Part shown: positions 8,024 to 15,850 of the stretch, piece after piece
Numbering within the stretch: position 1 is the first letter of the stretch
How the letters are laid out: every line of letters starts with the position of its first letter
From: Nitratidesulfovibrio sp044433065
GTDB lineage: Bacteria; Desulfobacterota; Desulfovibrionia; Desulfovibrionales; Desulfovibrionaceae
Reading direction: 5' to 3'
Assembly (NCBI GenBank): GCA_044433065.1
Contig: JAWXUA010000034.1
Coordinates: 1-21,413 of the forward strand
DNA: 21,413 nucleotides
Notes under the pieces: model-generated
Database searches by the model: none
What the model was told of the DNA's origin: nothing
What the model saw: the letters and a program-made list of their open reading frames with translations, nothing else
Translations under genes and position numbers: made by a program

Positions 8024-11000
8024 GCTTCGGGTTCAGGAGCAGGAGTAACAGCAGGAGCTTCAGCCATCTGCTTCATGAGCAAGTAGCGCTCGTTGTAATC
8101 CTTTTCGATGCCAGCGCGCAAACGCTTGGACTCTTCAGGATTAATCTTTTCGAGCAAGGCATAGCGGTTTTCGCCAGCCATGAATTCTTGCATAGTACCA
8201 TTAGGAGCCTTGGACTCAAGGATGAATGGGTTCTTGCCTTCATCAGCGAGCTCAGGGTTGAAGCGGTACAATGGCCAGTAGCCAGACTCAACTGCGAGCT
8301 TAGCTTCTTCCATGGACTTGCCCATGCCCTTACGGATACCTTGGTTGATGCAAGGTGCGTATGCAATGATGAGCGATGGTCCCTTGTATGCTTCAGCTTC
8401 ACGGAAAGCCTTGAGTACTTGCTGCTTGTTTGCGCCCATGGAGATGGATGCAACATACACATAGCCGTAGCTCATAGCCATGCGGCCAAGGTCTTTCTTG
8501 CCGGTCTTTTTACCAGAAGCTGCGAACTTAGCGATGGAGCCAAGTGGAGTTGCTTTGGAGGACTGACCACCAGTGTTGGAGTAGACTTCGGTGTCCATAA
8601 CGAAGATGTTGATGTCTTCGCCAGAAGCGAGAACGTGGTCAACGCCACCGTAACCGATGTCGTATGCCCAACCGTCACCACCGAAGATCCAGAAGGACTT
8701 CTTGGTAAACAAGTCGTTCATGTGCCACAAAGCGTGCAAGATTGGATGGTCGTCCATGGTGTCAAGGAGCGCAAGGATTTTTTCGCCGTACGCTTTGGAC
8801 TCGTCTGCGTCGTCCTTATTGTCGAGCCAACCTTGGAGAGCGTCCTTGAGTTCGTCAGGTGCGCCAAGTTCAAGCACTTGCTTCACAATGTCAGCAAGCT
8901 TGTCGCGACGTTGGCTGTATGCCATGCTCATGCCGTAGCCAAATTCAGCTGCGTCTTCAAAGAGGGAGTTGCCCCATGCAGGACCGAAGCCGTCTTTGTT
9001 GGTGCAGTATGGCGTAGTTGGAGCAGAAGCACCCCAGATGGAGGAACAGCCTGTTGCGTTGGCAACAACCATGCGCTCACCAAACATTTGGGTAAGCAAC
9101 TTGACGTATGGGGTTTCGCCGCAACCTGCACAGGCACCGGAGAATTCCATGAGAGGCTGCTGGAACTGGGAGCCCTTAAGGGTATCGCGTTCCATAACGT
9201 CGTCTTTCAAGTCGATGCACGCGGTAGCAAAGTCAAGGTTGGTCACTTGGTCTTCGAGTTGGGTCTCGATAGGCTTCATGACAAGAGCAGAAACCTTAGC
9301 TGGGCAGGTCTCTACGCAAGAGCCGCAACCGAGGCAGTCTTGTGCGTAGACTTGCATGCGGTACTTAAAGCCCTTGAGATCCTTACCCTTAGCTTCAACA
9401 GTTGCAAAGCTTTCAGGTGCTTCTTCAAGCTCTTCATCCACAGCAAGGATAGGACGGATGGCTGCATGTGGGCAAACAAATGCACACTGGTTGCACTGGA
9501 TGCAGTTTTCAGCAATCCATTCTGGCACCATGATAGCAGCAGCGCGCTTTTCAAATGCTGCTGTGCCAAGAGGTACGAGGCCATCAGCTTCGAAGGAAGA
9601 AACAGGCAACTTGTCGCCTTGCTGTGCGAGAATAGGACGCACAACGTTGGTGATGTATTCTGGTTCGCCGCCTTCACCGTGACCGCCGCAACCGCAGCTG
9701 GAGCTAGAACCGTGGGAATGAGTACCGCAAGAGCAGTCATCATGACCACAACAGCCGTCTTTGGCATCAGCCCATTCAGCAGGGTAGACGATTTCGGTAA
9801 CAGCATCGATGCCCTTTTCAACAGCAGCGATGTTCATGTTAACAATCTTTTCACCCTTGTTGCCGTAGGCCTTTTGGATGGACTGCTTCAAGAGGTCGAT
9901 AGCTTGGTCGAAAGGAATAACTTCAGAGAGCTTAAAGAAAGCAGTCTGCATGATCATGTTGATGCGGCCACCAAGACCAACTTCGCCAGCAACCTTCACT
10001 GCGTCTACGTTGTAGAGCTTAATGCCTTGCTTAGCGATGGTGCGACGCATGGCAGCTGGAAGGTGTGCTTCCATCTCTTCCACGGTGTTCCAGTGGGAGT
10101 TCAAGACGAACGTGCCGCCGTCCTTCATGCCTTCGAGTACTTCATACTGGTCAACATAAGAAGACTTGTGGCAAGCAACGTAGTCAGCCTTGTTAACGAG
10201 GTAGGTGGACTGGATTGGGCTATGGCCAAAGCGCAAGTGAGATACAGTGAAGCCACCGGACTTCTTGGAGTCATACGCAAAGTAACCCTGTGCGTACATA
10301 TCGGTGTTATCACCAATAATCTTAATAGCTTGCTTGTTAGCACCAACAGTACCGTCAGCACCAAGACCAAAGAACTTGCACTGAACGGTGCCAGCTGGAA
10401 CGGTGTCGAGGTCAGCTTCAACGTCAAGAGAGGTATGGGAAACGTCGTCGTTAATACCAACATTGAAGTGGTTCTTAGGACCGTTCACCTTCATGTTGTC
10501 GTAGATAGCCTTGACCATGGCTGGCGTAAATTCCTTAGAGCCAAGACCATAACGGCCAGCAATAAGCTTAGGCATTTCACCACGTTCCATGAATGCGGTG
10601 CACACGTCCATGTACAGTGGATCGCCAATAGCGCCAGGTTCCTTGGTACGGTCAAGAACAGTGATGGTGCTTGCAGTTGCTGGCAAAACAGCCATCATGT
10701 GGTCGATGGAGAAAGGACGGTACAAACGAACTTTCACAAGACCAACACGCTCACCAGCAGCGTTCAAGTAATTCACAACTTCTTCGATGGTTTCACAGCC
10801 AGAGCCCATAGCAATGATAACGCGCTCAGCTTCTTCGTGACCAACGTATTCAAAAGGCTTGTAGCTACGGCCAGTGACAGCAGCAACCTTCTTCATGTAG
10901 CTTTCAACGATACGTGGAACAGCTTCGTAGTAAGGGTTCGCAGCTTCGCGACCTTGGTAGTAAATATCTGGATTTTGTGCAGTACCACGAACATGAGGGT

Positions 11001-11634
11001 GCTCAGGGTTCATGGCGTTCTGACGGAAGGTTTCAATCTTTTCCCAGTTTACCAAAGAGGTGATGTCGTCGTAATCGATGACTTCAATCTTTTGGATTTC
11101 GTGGGAGGTACGGAAACCGTCAAAGAAGTGACAGAAAGGTACGCTGGATTCAATGGCTGCAAGGTGGGATACCAAAGCCATGTCCATAGCTTCCTGTACG
11201 GAATTGGAGATAAGCATGGCAAAGCCAGACTGACGAGCAGCCATAACGTCTTGGTGGTCACCAAAGATGGACAAAGCATGAGCAGCAAGTGCACGAGCCG
11301 ACACGTGGAAAACGCCTGGGAGCAATTCACCAGAAATCTTGTACATGTTAGGGATCATGAGCAAGAGGCCCTGAGATGCCGTGAAGGTAGACGTCAAAGC
11401 ACCTGCGCTAAGACAGCCGTGTACAGCACCAGCAGCGCCAGCTTCGGACTGGAGCTGACGAATAGCTACAACTTGACCGAAGATATTCTTTTTACCTTGA
11501 GCTGCCCATTCATCAGCAACTTCGCCCATGGTAGAAGAAGGCGTGATTGGGTAGATGGCAGAGGTATCGCTCAGTGCGTATGCGATATACGCAGCAGCGG
11601 TATTACCGTCCATCGTTTTCATTTTTTTAGCCAT
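8017..11634 (-). CDS. por: Pyruvate:ferredoxin (flavodoxin) oxidoreductase, single-chain
   Basis: Oxidises pyruvate with CoA to acetyl-CoA and CO2, reducing ferredoxin or flavodoxin, in the cytoplasm. The 1205-residue homodimer-type chain carries the N-terminal pyrimidine-binding domain (SAIYPITPSSTMGE), domain II and the gamma-type domain (GLGADGTVGANK). Two [4Fe-4S] motifs follow at C711-x2-C714-x2-C717-x3-C721 and C767-x2-C770-x2-C773-x3-C777. The TPP-binding region (GDGWAYDIGYGG; YSNTGGQSSKATPLG) comes last, with the proximal-cluster cysteine motif CAGCGE before it. The open frame begins 41 codons earlier, but the ATG at 11634 has an AAGGAG ribosome site and gives MAKKMKTMDGNTA, the normal start. 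Oddity: residues about 626-657 are a Gly/Ser-rich insertion with six Cys and four His ahead of the ferredoxin domain. The stop codon lies in a tandem repeat. Confidence 0.97.
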   Translation of the reverse strand: MAKKMKTMDGNTAAAYIAYALSDTSAIYPITPSSTMGEVADEWAAQGKKNIFGQVVAIRQLQSEAGAAGAVHGCLSAGALTSTFTASQGLLLMIPNMYKISGELLPGVFHVSARALAAHALSIFGDHQDVMAARQSGFAMLISNSVQEAMDMALVSHLAAIESSVPFCHFFDGFRTSHEIQKIEVIDYDDITSLVNWEKIETFRQNAMNPEHPHVRGTAQNPDIYYQGREAANPYYEAVPRIVESYMKKVAAVTGRSYKPFEYVGHEEAERVIIAMGSGCETIEEVVNYLNAAGERVGLVKVRLYRPFSIDHMMAVLPATASTITVLDRTKEPGAIGDPLYMDVCTAFMERGEMPKLIAGRYGLGSKEFTPAMVKAIYDNMKVNGPKNHFNVGINDDVSHTSLDVEADLDTVPAGTVQCKFFGLGADGTVGANKQAIKIIGDNTDMYAQGYFAYDSKKSGGFTVSHLRFGHSPIQSTYLVNKADYVACHKSSYVDQYEVLEGMKDGGTFVLNSHWNTVEEMEAHLPAAMRRTIAKQGIKLYNVDAVKVAGEVGLGGRINMIMQTAFFKLSEVIPFDQAIDLLKQSIQKAYGNKGEKIVNMNIAAVEKGIDAVTEIVYPAEWADAKDGCCGHDDCSCGTHSHGSSSSCGCGGHGEGGEPEYITNVVRPILAQQGDKLPVSSFEADGLVPLGTAAFEKRAAAIMVPEWIAENCIQCNQCAFVCPHAAIRPILAVDEELEEAPESFATVEAKGKDLKGFKYRMQVYAQDCLGCGSCVETCPAKVSALVMKPIETQLEDQVTNLDFATACIDLKDDVMERDTLKGSQFQQPLMEFSGACAGCGETPYVKLLTQMFGERMVVANATGCSSIWGASAPTTPYCTNKDGFGPAWGNSLFEDAAEFGYGMSMAYSQRRDKLADIVKQVLELGAPDELKDALQGWLDNKDDADESKAYGEKILALLDTMDDHPILHALWHMNDLFTKKSFWIFGGDGWAYDIGYGGVDHVLASGEDINIFVMDTEVYSNTGGQSSKATPLGSIAKFAASGKKTGKKDLGRMAMSYGYVYVASISMGANKQQVLKAFREAEAYKGPSLIIAYAPCINQGIRKGMGKSMEEAKLAVESGYWPLYRFNPELADEGKNPFILESKAPNGTMQEFMAGENRYALLEKINPEESKRLRAGIEKDYNERYLLMKQMAEAPAVTPAPEPEAE

Positions 11635-11792
11635 GAAAATCTCCTTTTTGTGGACTAGGCCACGAAGTTCAGACAAAAGCTCTCTTCCGAATGGGTTCCG
11701 TTGTATGTGCGTTAACCAGTACCGTTTTTGAGCAATTCGGTGAAGAGTCTTGTACATATATTAGTTGTGTAACCAACCTGTATTTCTCATGC

Positions 11793-11810
11793 GAAAAGAG
11801 ATCTCTTTTC
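11793..11810. promoter_or_regulatory. Perfect 18-bp palindrome in the por leader
   Basis: GAAAAGAGATCTCTTTTC is a perfect palindrome about 160 bp upstream of the por start codon and about 50-70 nt downstream of the proposed transcription start. It is a good candidate operator. A related, weaker sequence (AAGAG...ATCTCTT) occurs upstream of pta near 2249-2265. The binding protein is unknown. Confidence 0.55.
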
Positions 11811-11868
11811 AAGGAGCTTGCACGTAAAAATGCACTCCCGCAGAAATAATATAATCTTAGTTGTAATA

Positions 11869-11896
11869 AATATCACTACTTACAAGATACTGTCAA
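11869..11896 (-). promoter_or_regulatory. Candidate sigma-70 promoter of por
   Basis: On the minus strand TTGACA (11891-11896) is a perfect -35, followed after 16 bp by GATATT (11869-11874, four of six -10 matches). Transcription would start near 11862, giving a leader of about 230 nt that includes the palindrome at 11793-11810. Further AT-rich -10-like hexamers lie nearby, so the exact start is uncertain. Confidence 0.5.
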
Positions 11897-12260
11897 CTCC
11901 CATAGTTCCTGTTTTCCTAAGTCCATAAAAAATGTGACCATTATTTTCCATAATAAGCTGATTAATAAATCATTTTTCTACAAACTTTTTTTACTACATC
12001 CACCTATAATGCAGTACGTACATCAAAAAAACGAGCATTTACATTGCATTCAATAGATGCAAAAACCCTACTTTTCTTTGTGTCTATTCTATGTTTCATA
12101 TCTATGCAACTATACAATACGCTAAAAGAAACCGCATATATTTTTCCATAGCATGCACAACAGTCGATATACTTTAGTGAGGCTGATTGTCATTTGCAAT
12201 AAACAGAGCCCACACTAGTATACCACTACCATAAAAAGCACAGGATACGTAGCTGCCGTC
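11897..12260. other. AT-rich intergenic region between por and the decamer array
   Basis: No gene with a ribosome site or recognisable protein is visible on either strand. A TATAAT hexamer occurs on the plus strand at about 12004-12010 but without a convincing -35. The base composition is clearly more AT-rich than the flanking genes. Confidence 0.5.
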
Positions 12261-12270
12261 TACAGCATGG

Positions 12271-12370
12271 CGCGGTCTGGAGCAGTTTGGCGCGGTCTGG
12301 CAAGGTCTGGAGAAGTCTGGCGCGGTCTGGAGCAGTTTGGCAAGGTTTGGCGAGGTCTGGTCACGTCTGG
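12271..12370. repeat. Ten contiguous 10-bp repeats, consensus NNNRGTYTGG
   Basis: Ten decamers run without a break in length from 12271 to 12370. Each ends in GTCTGG or GTTTGG, and the first four bases vary in recurring combinations (CGCG, AGCA, CAAG). A degenerate unit TACAGCATGG precedes at 12261. The period is close to one helical turn, so every copy faces the same side of the DNA. The array lies about 200 bp upstream of the YhcH-family gene. Confidence 0.88.
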
Positions 12371-12416
12371 CCAAGCCTAGGGGTGAAGTCTGGCCAAGTC
12401 TAGGGGTGAAGTCTGA
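12371..12416. repeat. 23-bp direct duplication next to the decamer array
   Basis: Two adjacent 23-bp copies begin CCAAGCCTAG and CCAAGTCTAG, each followed by GGGTGAAGTCTG. Each contains the decamer ending GTCTGG or a variant of it, so this looks like the decamer array grown into a longer unit. Confidence 0.75.
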
Positions 12417-12571
12417 GGGAGGGGGAAATCTGGCCTCGCCCACAGGTCTTATGGACGGTATTTGCATATTGCAAGGTCGCTTTTTTTGTGGAAAAAACAG
12501 TGTACAGCCAATCACCACCAACCATCACCAACAAGCACCAACAAGCACCAAACCAGCATAAGGACCCACCC

Positions 12572-12985
12572 ATGCTCACCCTATCCCACTTCGACGCATC
12601 CCTTTTTGGCGACCACATCGACACCCATATCAATATATATACACCCAAGCCACGCCACGCCTGCTGCTACGAAATCCACAAGCGCTTTGTGGACGTGCAA
12701 TACATGGTACGCGGCCAAGAATATATGGACATCGTCTCGCCACAAGGACTCACCTTGCGTGCGCCCTTTGACGAAGAAAAAGACTTTGCCTTCTTCAACG
12801 AATTGGTAGAGCCCGATTGCCGTGTCCTGCTGCGACCAAATCTCTATTGCTTCGTCTTTCCATGGGAAGCGCATATGCCGTGCATCGCCGTCAACGATAG
12901 CCCCACCGAAATCCTCAAACACGTGGCCAAAATCCCTCTCGAGAACTTCATGCGCGTCTTCAAGGCTGGCATGTTGGGGGACTAG
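12572..12985 (+). CDS. YhcH/YjgK/YiaL (EbgC-like) family protein
   Basis: A 137-residue cupin-like protein. Family features include HKRFVDVQYMVRGQEYMDI (the conserved H-x3-D-x-QY segment) near residues 36-54 and the C-terminal PWEAHMPCIAV, matching the usual P-x2-H-x-P metal-site motif. Family members are linked to sugar-acid or sialic-acid catabolism or modify beta-galactosidase activity, but the exact reaction is uncertain and no sugar genes lie nearby. The open frame reaches 28 codons further upstream; I choose the ATG at 12572 because AAGGA lies 7 nt before it and the homologous region starts here. The leader is CA-rich with a short CAACAAGCAC repeat. It is a single-gene unit with a terminator directly downstream. 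Family call good, function unknown. Confidence 0.8.
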   Translation: MLTLSHFDASLFGDHIDTHINIYTPKPRHACCYEIHKRFVDVQYMVRGQEYMDIVSPQGLTLRAPFDEEKDFAFFNELVEPDCRVLLRPNLYCFVFPWEAHMPCIAVNDSPTEILKHVAKIPLENFMRVFKAGMLGD

Positions 12986-13023
12986 CGGAAAAAACGTTAT
13001 CCTACTAGTAGCAAAAAACTCAC

Positions 13024-13064
13024 AAAAAAGCCCCGCAGTCATACAACCGCAGGGCTTAATTTTT
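13024..13064. terminator. Bidirectional terminator shared by convergent genes
   Basis: AAGCCCCGC (from 13028) pairs with GCAGGGCTT with one mismatch, and the stem continues a few more pairs. It is flanked by six A on the left and AATTTTT on the right. It serves the YhcH-family gene on the plus strand and the two-TM protein gene (stop at 13080) on the minus strand. Confidence 0.88.
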
Positions 13065-13079
13065 GATGGGCCGTAATAC

Positions 13080-13559
13080 TTAGCCGCCTTTCAAAGAAGC
13101 AACAAGCTCTTTAAGCGTCATTGTCATCTCTTTCAGCAAATCAAAGTACGACTTCATATCTACATCACTTTGCTCTGAATCGTGCTTTTGCACATCTTTT
13201 TTAGGACTTGCAAAGACTTTGTTCACCACCGCAATCATAAGAACAACTGGCAATATCGCCAACATACTTATGGGAATTACGATAAATTGTGACTTATGCA
13301 AGCCAAGTATAAGTTCTTCAAAGTGCAACATGAGGATGAATACAAAAATTCCAAAGAACAGAAAAACAAGAATGATTGCGCAATAAAGGACCAAGTTCCT
13401 AACCCGTCTGTCATTAACTTTATCGCGCAGTAATTCATTTTCAGCACTTCCGCCTATAGCAGTGCCGACGCGTTTTTCATAACTTTCTAAAAGGGACTTA
13501 TAGTCTCTTGACCGAAGGTCCGTAGTGATTTGTGGTGTTACATTTTTTCCACTACTCAT
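13080..13559 (-). CDS. Two-TM membrane protein coupled to an ImmA-like gene
   Basis: A 159-residue protein I do not recognise. The N-terminal 53 residues are charged and hydrophilic. Two strong membrane segments lie at about 55-78 and 92-113, joined by a short loop. The C-terminal tail (about 114-159) is charged, with an amphipathic, coiled-coil-like helix (SYFDLLKEMTMTLKELVASL). Its ATG overlaps the stop of the upstream ImmA/IrrE-type gene by 4 nt (13556-13559), so the two are translationally coupled and probably act together. Base composition is lower in GC than the metabolic genes around it, which hints at horizontal origin. It could be a membrane-anchored partner, substrate or toxin-like effector of the peptidase; none of these can be shown from sequence. 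Confidence 0.8.
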   Translation of the reverse strand: MSSGKNVTPQITTDLRSRDYKSLLESYEKRVGTAIGGSAENELLRDKVNDRRVRNLVLYCAIILVFLFFGIFVFILMLHFEELILGLHKSQFIVIPISMLAILPVVLMIAVVNKVFASPKKDVQKHDSEQSDVDMKSYFDLLKEMTMTLKELVASLKGG

Positions 13560-14017
13560 GAAAAATACCCAAGCCTGTTGAGACGAATTTTCATGGCCTC
13601 TGGAGAAACATCAAAACAGTAACACAGCTCTTCAATAGTCGTAACGTTCTTTCTAAACACAAGAAAATGAAGAATTTCTTTAGGTATTAGCAACTGATCA
13701 GCAAAACTATTGGCATCGCGCTCATCTGCCAAGTAGCCAAGTCCATTAAATTGCTGACTGTTTTCTCTTGGGCTAGATCCGTGACCAAGCACAGCATGAC
13801 CAATTTCATGGGCAATAGTATACCGTTGCCTCTGCAAACTTTCTTTTGGATTAATACTGATGACTTGGCTTTGTTGGTCATAGTAGCCACTAAGGTCAAT
13901 ATCCTCGTCAAAAGAAAGAGACATCCCTAACTGCGACGCTATCTCCGCAGAATTAACAGGAAGTGTGCCATCCCAGTAACGCTCTAAAATGTATTCTGCA
14001 CTTTCACTAGGTGTCAT
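13556..14017 (-). CDS. ImmA/IrrE family metallopeptidase
   Basis: A 153-residue zinc peptidase-like protein with the HEIGH motif at residues 70-74 and the downstream glutamate segment DERDANSFADQLLIP (98-112) typical of the family. The C-terminus (ELCYCFDVSPEAMKIRLNRLG) is the usual ending of such domains. Known members cleave repressors or regulators (ImmA of ICEBs1; IrrE/PprI of Deinococcus) and are often paired with an XRE-type DNA-binding protein. Here no such gene is adjacent; the partner is a two-TM protein overlapping by 4 nt. The ATG at 14017 has a strong GGGAGG ribosome site and a sigma-70 promoter close upstream. The protein is complete at typical family size. Its target is unknown. 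Confidence 0.92.
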   Translation of the reverse strand: MTPSESAEYILERYWDGTLPVNSAEIASQLGMSLSFDEDIDLSGYYDQQSQVISINPKESLQRQRYTIAHEIGHAVLGHGSSPRENSQQFNGLGYLADERDANSFADQLLIPKEILHFLVFRKNVTTIEELCYCFDVSPEAMKIRLNRLGYFS

Positions 14018-14027
14018 ATGTGTCCTC

Positions 14028-14045
14028 CCTTTACACGTATAAAGG
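14028..14045 (-). promoter_or_regulatory. Inverted repeat at the start of the ImmA-type transcript
   Basis: CCTTTA and TAAAGG are perfect 6-bp arms separated by 6 nt. They lie between the -10 element and the ribosome site, close to the expected transcription start. An operator here would allow tight repression; an RNA hairpin would partly mask the ribosome site. Confidence 0.5.
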
Positions 14046-14052
14046 AATTTTG

Positions 14053-14081
14053 AAAATACTTATTAACAATACAAATGTCAA
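14053..14081 (-). promoter_or_regulatory. Sigma-70 promoter of the ImmA/two-TM unit
   Basis: On the minus strand TTGACA (14076-14081, perfect -35) is followed after exactly 17 bp by TATTTT (14053-14058). The expected start is near 14046, about 30 nt upstream of the start codon. This is among the best promoter matches in the window. Confidence 0.8.
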
Positions 14082-14371
14082 CGTGCCACTCACTTTTACA
14101 GCACACGCTATGACGCCACTTCACCCCAGCCTAAATTATCGGACTTATTCTATCCAATTTTATATAAAATCATTTTACGCTTGCCAAATTATAAAAAGTA
14201 GGCAAACAAAAGGAGATGCCTTTCTCGATGTCGCAAATTTGTCACAAAAGAACGCTATTATTTCTCAGTAAGGCTTCTATATTTTAGATGGTTTTGTTGG
14301 CATGAGACTGGTCTGAGTCCAAGGTATCAATAAAAAAGCCACGAGGCACAATCAAAGGGACGGAAAAAATC
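14082..14371. other. Intergenic region upstream of potD
   Basis: AT-rich, no gene supported. A small TTGCC/GGCAA inverted repeat with a 15-nt centre lies near 14181-14205. The potD promoter must lie here, but I see no clear -35/-10 pair or sigma-54 site. An AAAGGGA ribosome site precedes the potD ATG by about 11 nt. Confidence 0.4.
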
Positions 14372-15430
14372 ATGAAAAAGTTGCTCGCTATTGCTGTTGC
14401 GACTCTCGTTGTTAGCGCAACGACTGCCCAAGCTGAAACACTGAAAATTTTGTCTTGGAAGGGCTACGCTCCACAGGCGCTCATCGAAAAGTTTGAAAAG
14501 GAAACCAACATCACTGTTGAAGTCACCTTCTCCAACAACGAAGAAATGATTGCCAAGTTGCGCGCAACCCGTGGCGCTGGCTTTGACCTTGCACAGCCAA
14601 GCCAAGACCGCATCTCTTCCGTTCAAGCTGAGTACGGCTTGTATCAGCCTCTTGATTACTCCAAGATTGACGCATCCCTCTTCATCCCATCTATGCTTGA
14701 AGCTGTGAAGCAAAACACCCTCGTTGATGGCCAATCTTATGGCGTTCCTTTCTGCTGGGGCACTTCTGGCCTCATCGTGAACAGCGCAAAGGCTCCTAAC
14801 GCTGACTCGTACCTCTCCTTGCTCGACCCTGAATACGCTGGTCGCGTGAGCTACCGTTTGAAGCGTCCTACCATCATCGGCATGGGCTTTGCTCTTGGTT
14901 ACAATCCATTTGAATTGTACGCTGACGAAGCTAAGTACCAAGAAATGCTCGACGCCATCGCAGCTAAGCTTGTTGCTGGTAAGGCTACCGTCAAGAATTA
15001 CTGGGCTAATGGCGACGCACTCCTCGAATCCATGCGTTCTGGCGAAGTTTTCGTAGCTATGGCTTGGGATAATGGCGGTTGGAAGCTCCACAGCGAAAAC
15101 GCTGACCTCGACTTCAAGGCTCCTAAAGAAGGCGCTCTTGGTTGGATCGACACCTTCACCATCCCTGCAAAAGCTAAGAACGTTGACGCTGCATACGCTT
15201 GGATCAACTTCATGATGCGCCCTGAAAACGCAGCATACTTCACCTCTGCTGAAGCTGTGCCTACCGCATCCGCTAACGCAAACCCATTGGTTGATGAAGC
15301 TATCCGCGCTAACTTCGATCGCTCTTTCCCACCTGCGACCATCGACAATATCAAGTGGTACCCACCAGTACCTGCTGCTCTCGAAGCTCTCGAAGGCAAG
15401 ATGCTTGATAAGGTTAAAGCCGCTCAATAA
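14372..15430 (+). CDS. potD: Spermidine/putrescine ABC transporter, periplasmic binding protein
   Basis: Captures polyamines in the periplasm for the PotABC transporter. The 352-residue precursor has a classical signal peptide: MKKLL, a hydrophobic core, and predicted cleavage after AQA at residue 21. The mature protein starts ETLKILSWKGYAP, the usual PotD/PotF opening, and keeps family segments such as FDLAQPSQDRI, YGVPFCWGTSGLIVN, AMAWDNGG and PENAAYFTSAEAVPTAS. Length is normal. It is followed by its own terminator and lies 613 bp upstream of potA, separated by repeats, so it can be expressed above the level of the membrane components. PotD (spermidine-preferring) versus PotF (putrescine) cannot be decided by eye. 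Confidence 0.9.
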   Translation: MKKLLAIAVATLVVSATTAQAETLKILSWKGYAPQALIEKFEKETNITVEVTFSNNEEMIAKLRATRGAGFDLAQPSQDRISSVQAEYGLYQPLDYSKIDASLFIPSMLEAVKQNTLVDGQSYGVPFCWGTSGLIVNSAKAPNADSYLSLLDPEYAGRVSYRLKRPTIIGMGFALGYNPFELYADEAKYQEMLDAIAAKLVAGKATVKNYWANGDALLESMRSGEVFVAMAWDNGGWKLHSENADLDFKAPKEGALGWIDTFTIPAKAKNVDAAYAWINFMMRPENAAYFTSAEAVPTASANANPLVDEAIRANFDRSFPPATIDNIKWYPPVPAALEALEGKMLDKVKAAQ

Positions 15431-15481
15431 ATGGCGCCTGACGGCTCATTGTAGCTAGCGTCGCATTCAAGTTCTTTAAGG

Positions 15482-15510
15482 AGCACGGGGTTTTTAGGCT
15501 CCGTGCTTCT
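15482..15510 (+). terminator. Terminator after potD
   Basis: AGCACGG (15482-15488) and CCGTGCT (15501-15507) form a 7-bp stem with a 12-nt loop followed by TCTTTG. It begins 51 nt after the potD stop. The U-tract is short, so termination may be partial, letting some transcription reach potABC. Confidence 0.7.
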
Positions 15511-15603
15511 TTGATACTAGATGACAATTATTGCTGTGAATGATGTGCATCCTAGTGCAATCGAAGATGGATTGCTTGGAATGTTAGCCCCTTGTATGTC
15601 GCT

Positions 15604-15682
15604 CGAAGATGGATTGCCACGTCGTTCCGCATATGGTGTAGTCTTCGTACATAATTCACGGGCGTCACTCCTCGCAATGACA
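15604..15682. repeat. Interspersed palindromic repeat, copy B (inverted)
   Basis: The reverse complement begins TGTCATTGCGAGGAGTGACG and ends CGACGTGGCAATCCATCTTCG, matching copies A and C at both ends while the middle differs. A partial extra copy of one end (CGAAGATGGATTGC) precedes it near 15563. It lies in the potD-potA gap, facing copy C. Confidence 0.72.
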
Positions 15683-15770
15683 GACGGGGGAGCACAAGGC
15701 ATCCCTTTCATGACTGTCTGCTTAGCTAAGTAGTTTGGTATTTTAAAGACAGGACTACGGTAGTAGAACC

Positions 15771-15850
15771 TGTCATTGCGAGGAACGAGGCCCGAAAACA
15801 TTGCCCAACGACTGAAGTAGCTGCCGAGTGACGTGGCAATCCATCTTCGG
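15771..15850. repeat. Interspersed palindromic repeat, copy C
   Basis: Begins TGTCATTGCGAGGAACGAGG and ends GACGTGGCAATCCATCTTCG. It shares both ends, and the inner CTGCCGAG segment, with copy A downstream of por. B and C point toward each other about 90 bp apart, so this stretch could form a large hairpin. Confidence 0.75.

Noticed and set aside
8188..11658. 1156-codon plus-strand open frame opposite por
   Set aside because: Unusual length, but por is unmistakable on the other strand and the translation shows no domain. Long antisense frames arise from the codon bias of highly expressed genes.
12174..12521. Minus-strand frame across the decamer array with a ten-residue repeat (QTSPNLAKLL, QTAPDFSRPC)
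   Set aside because: The peptide repeat follows automatically from 10-bp units. The frame starts at TTG without a ribosome site and overlaps the control region of the YhcH-family gene.
14011..14271. 86-codon plus-strand frame upstream of potD
   Set aside because: It overlaps the ImmA-unit promoter, has no ribosome site and shows no recognisable domain.
14327..15427. 366-codon minus-strand frame opposite potD
   Set aside because: potD has a signal peptide and family motifs; the antisense product has none.
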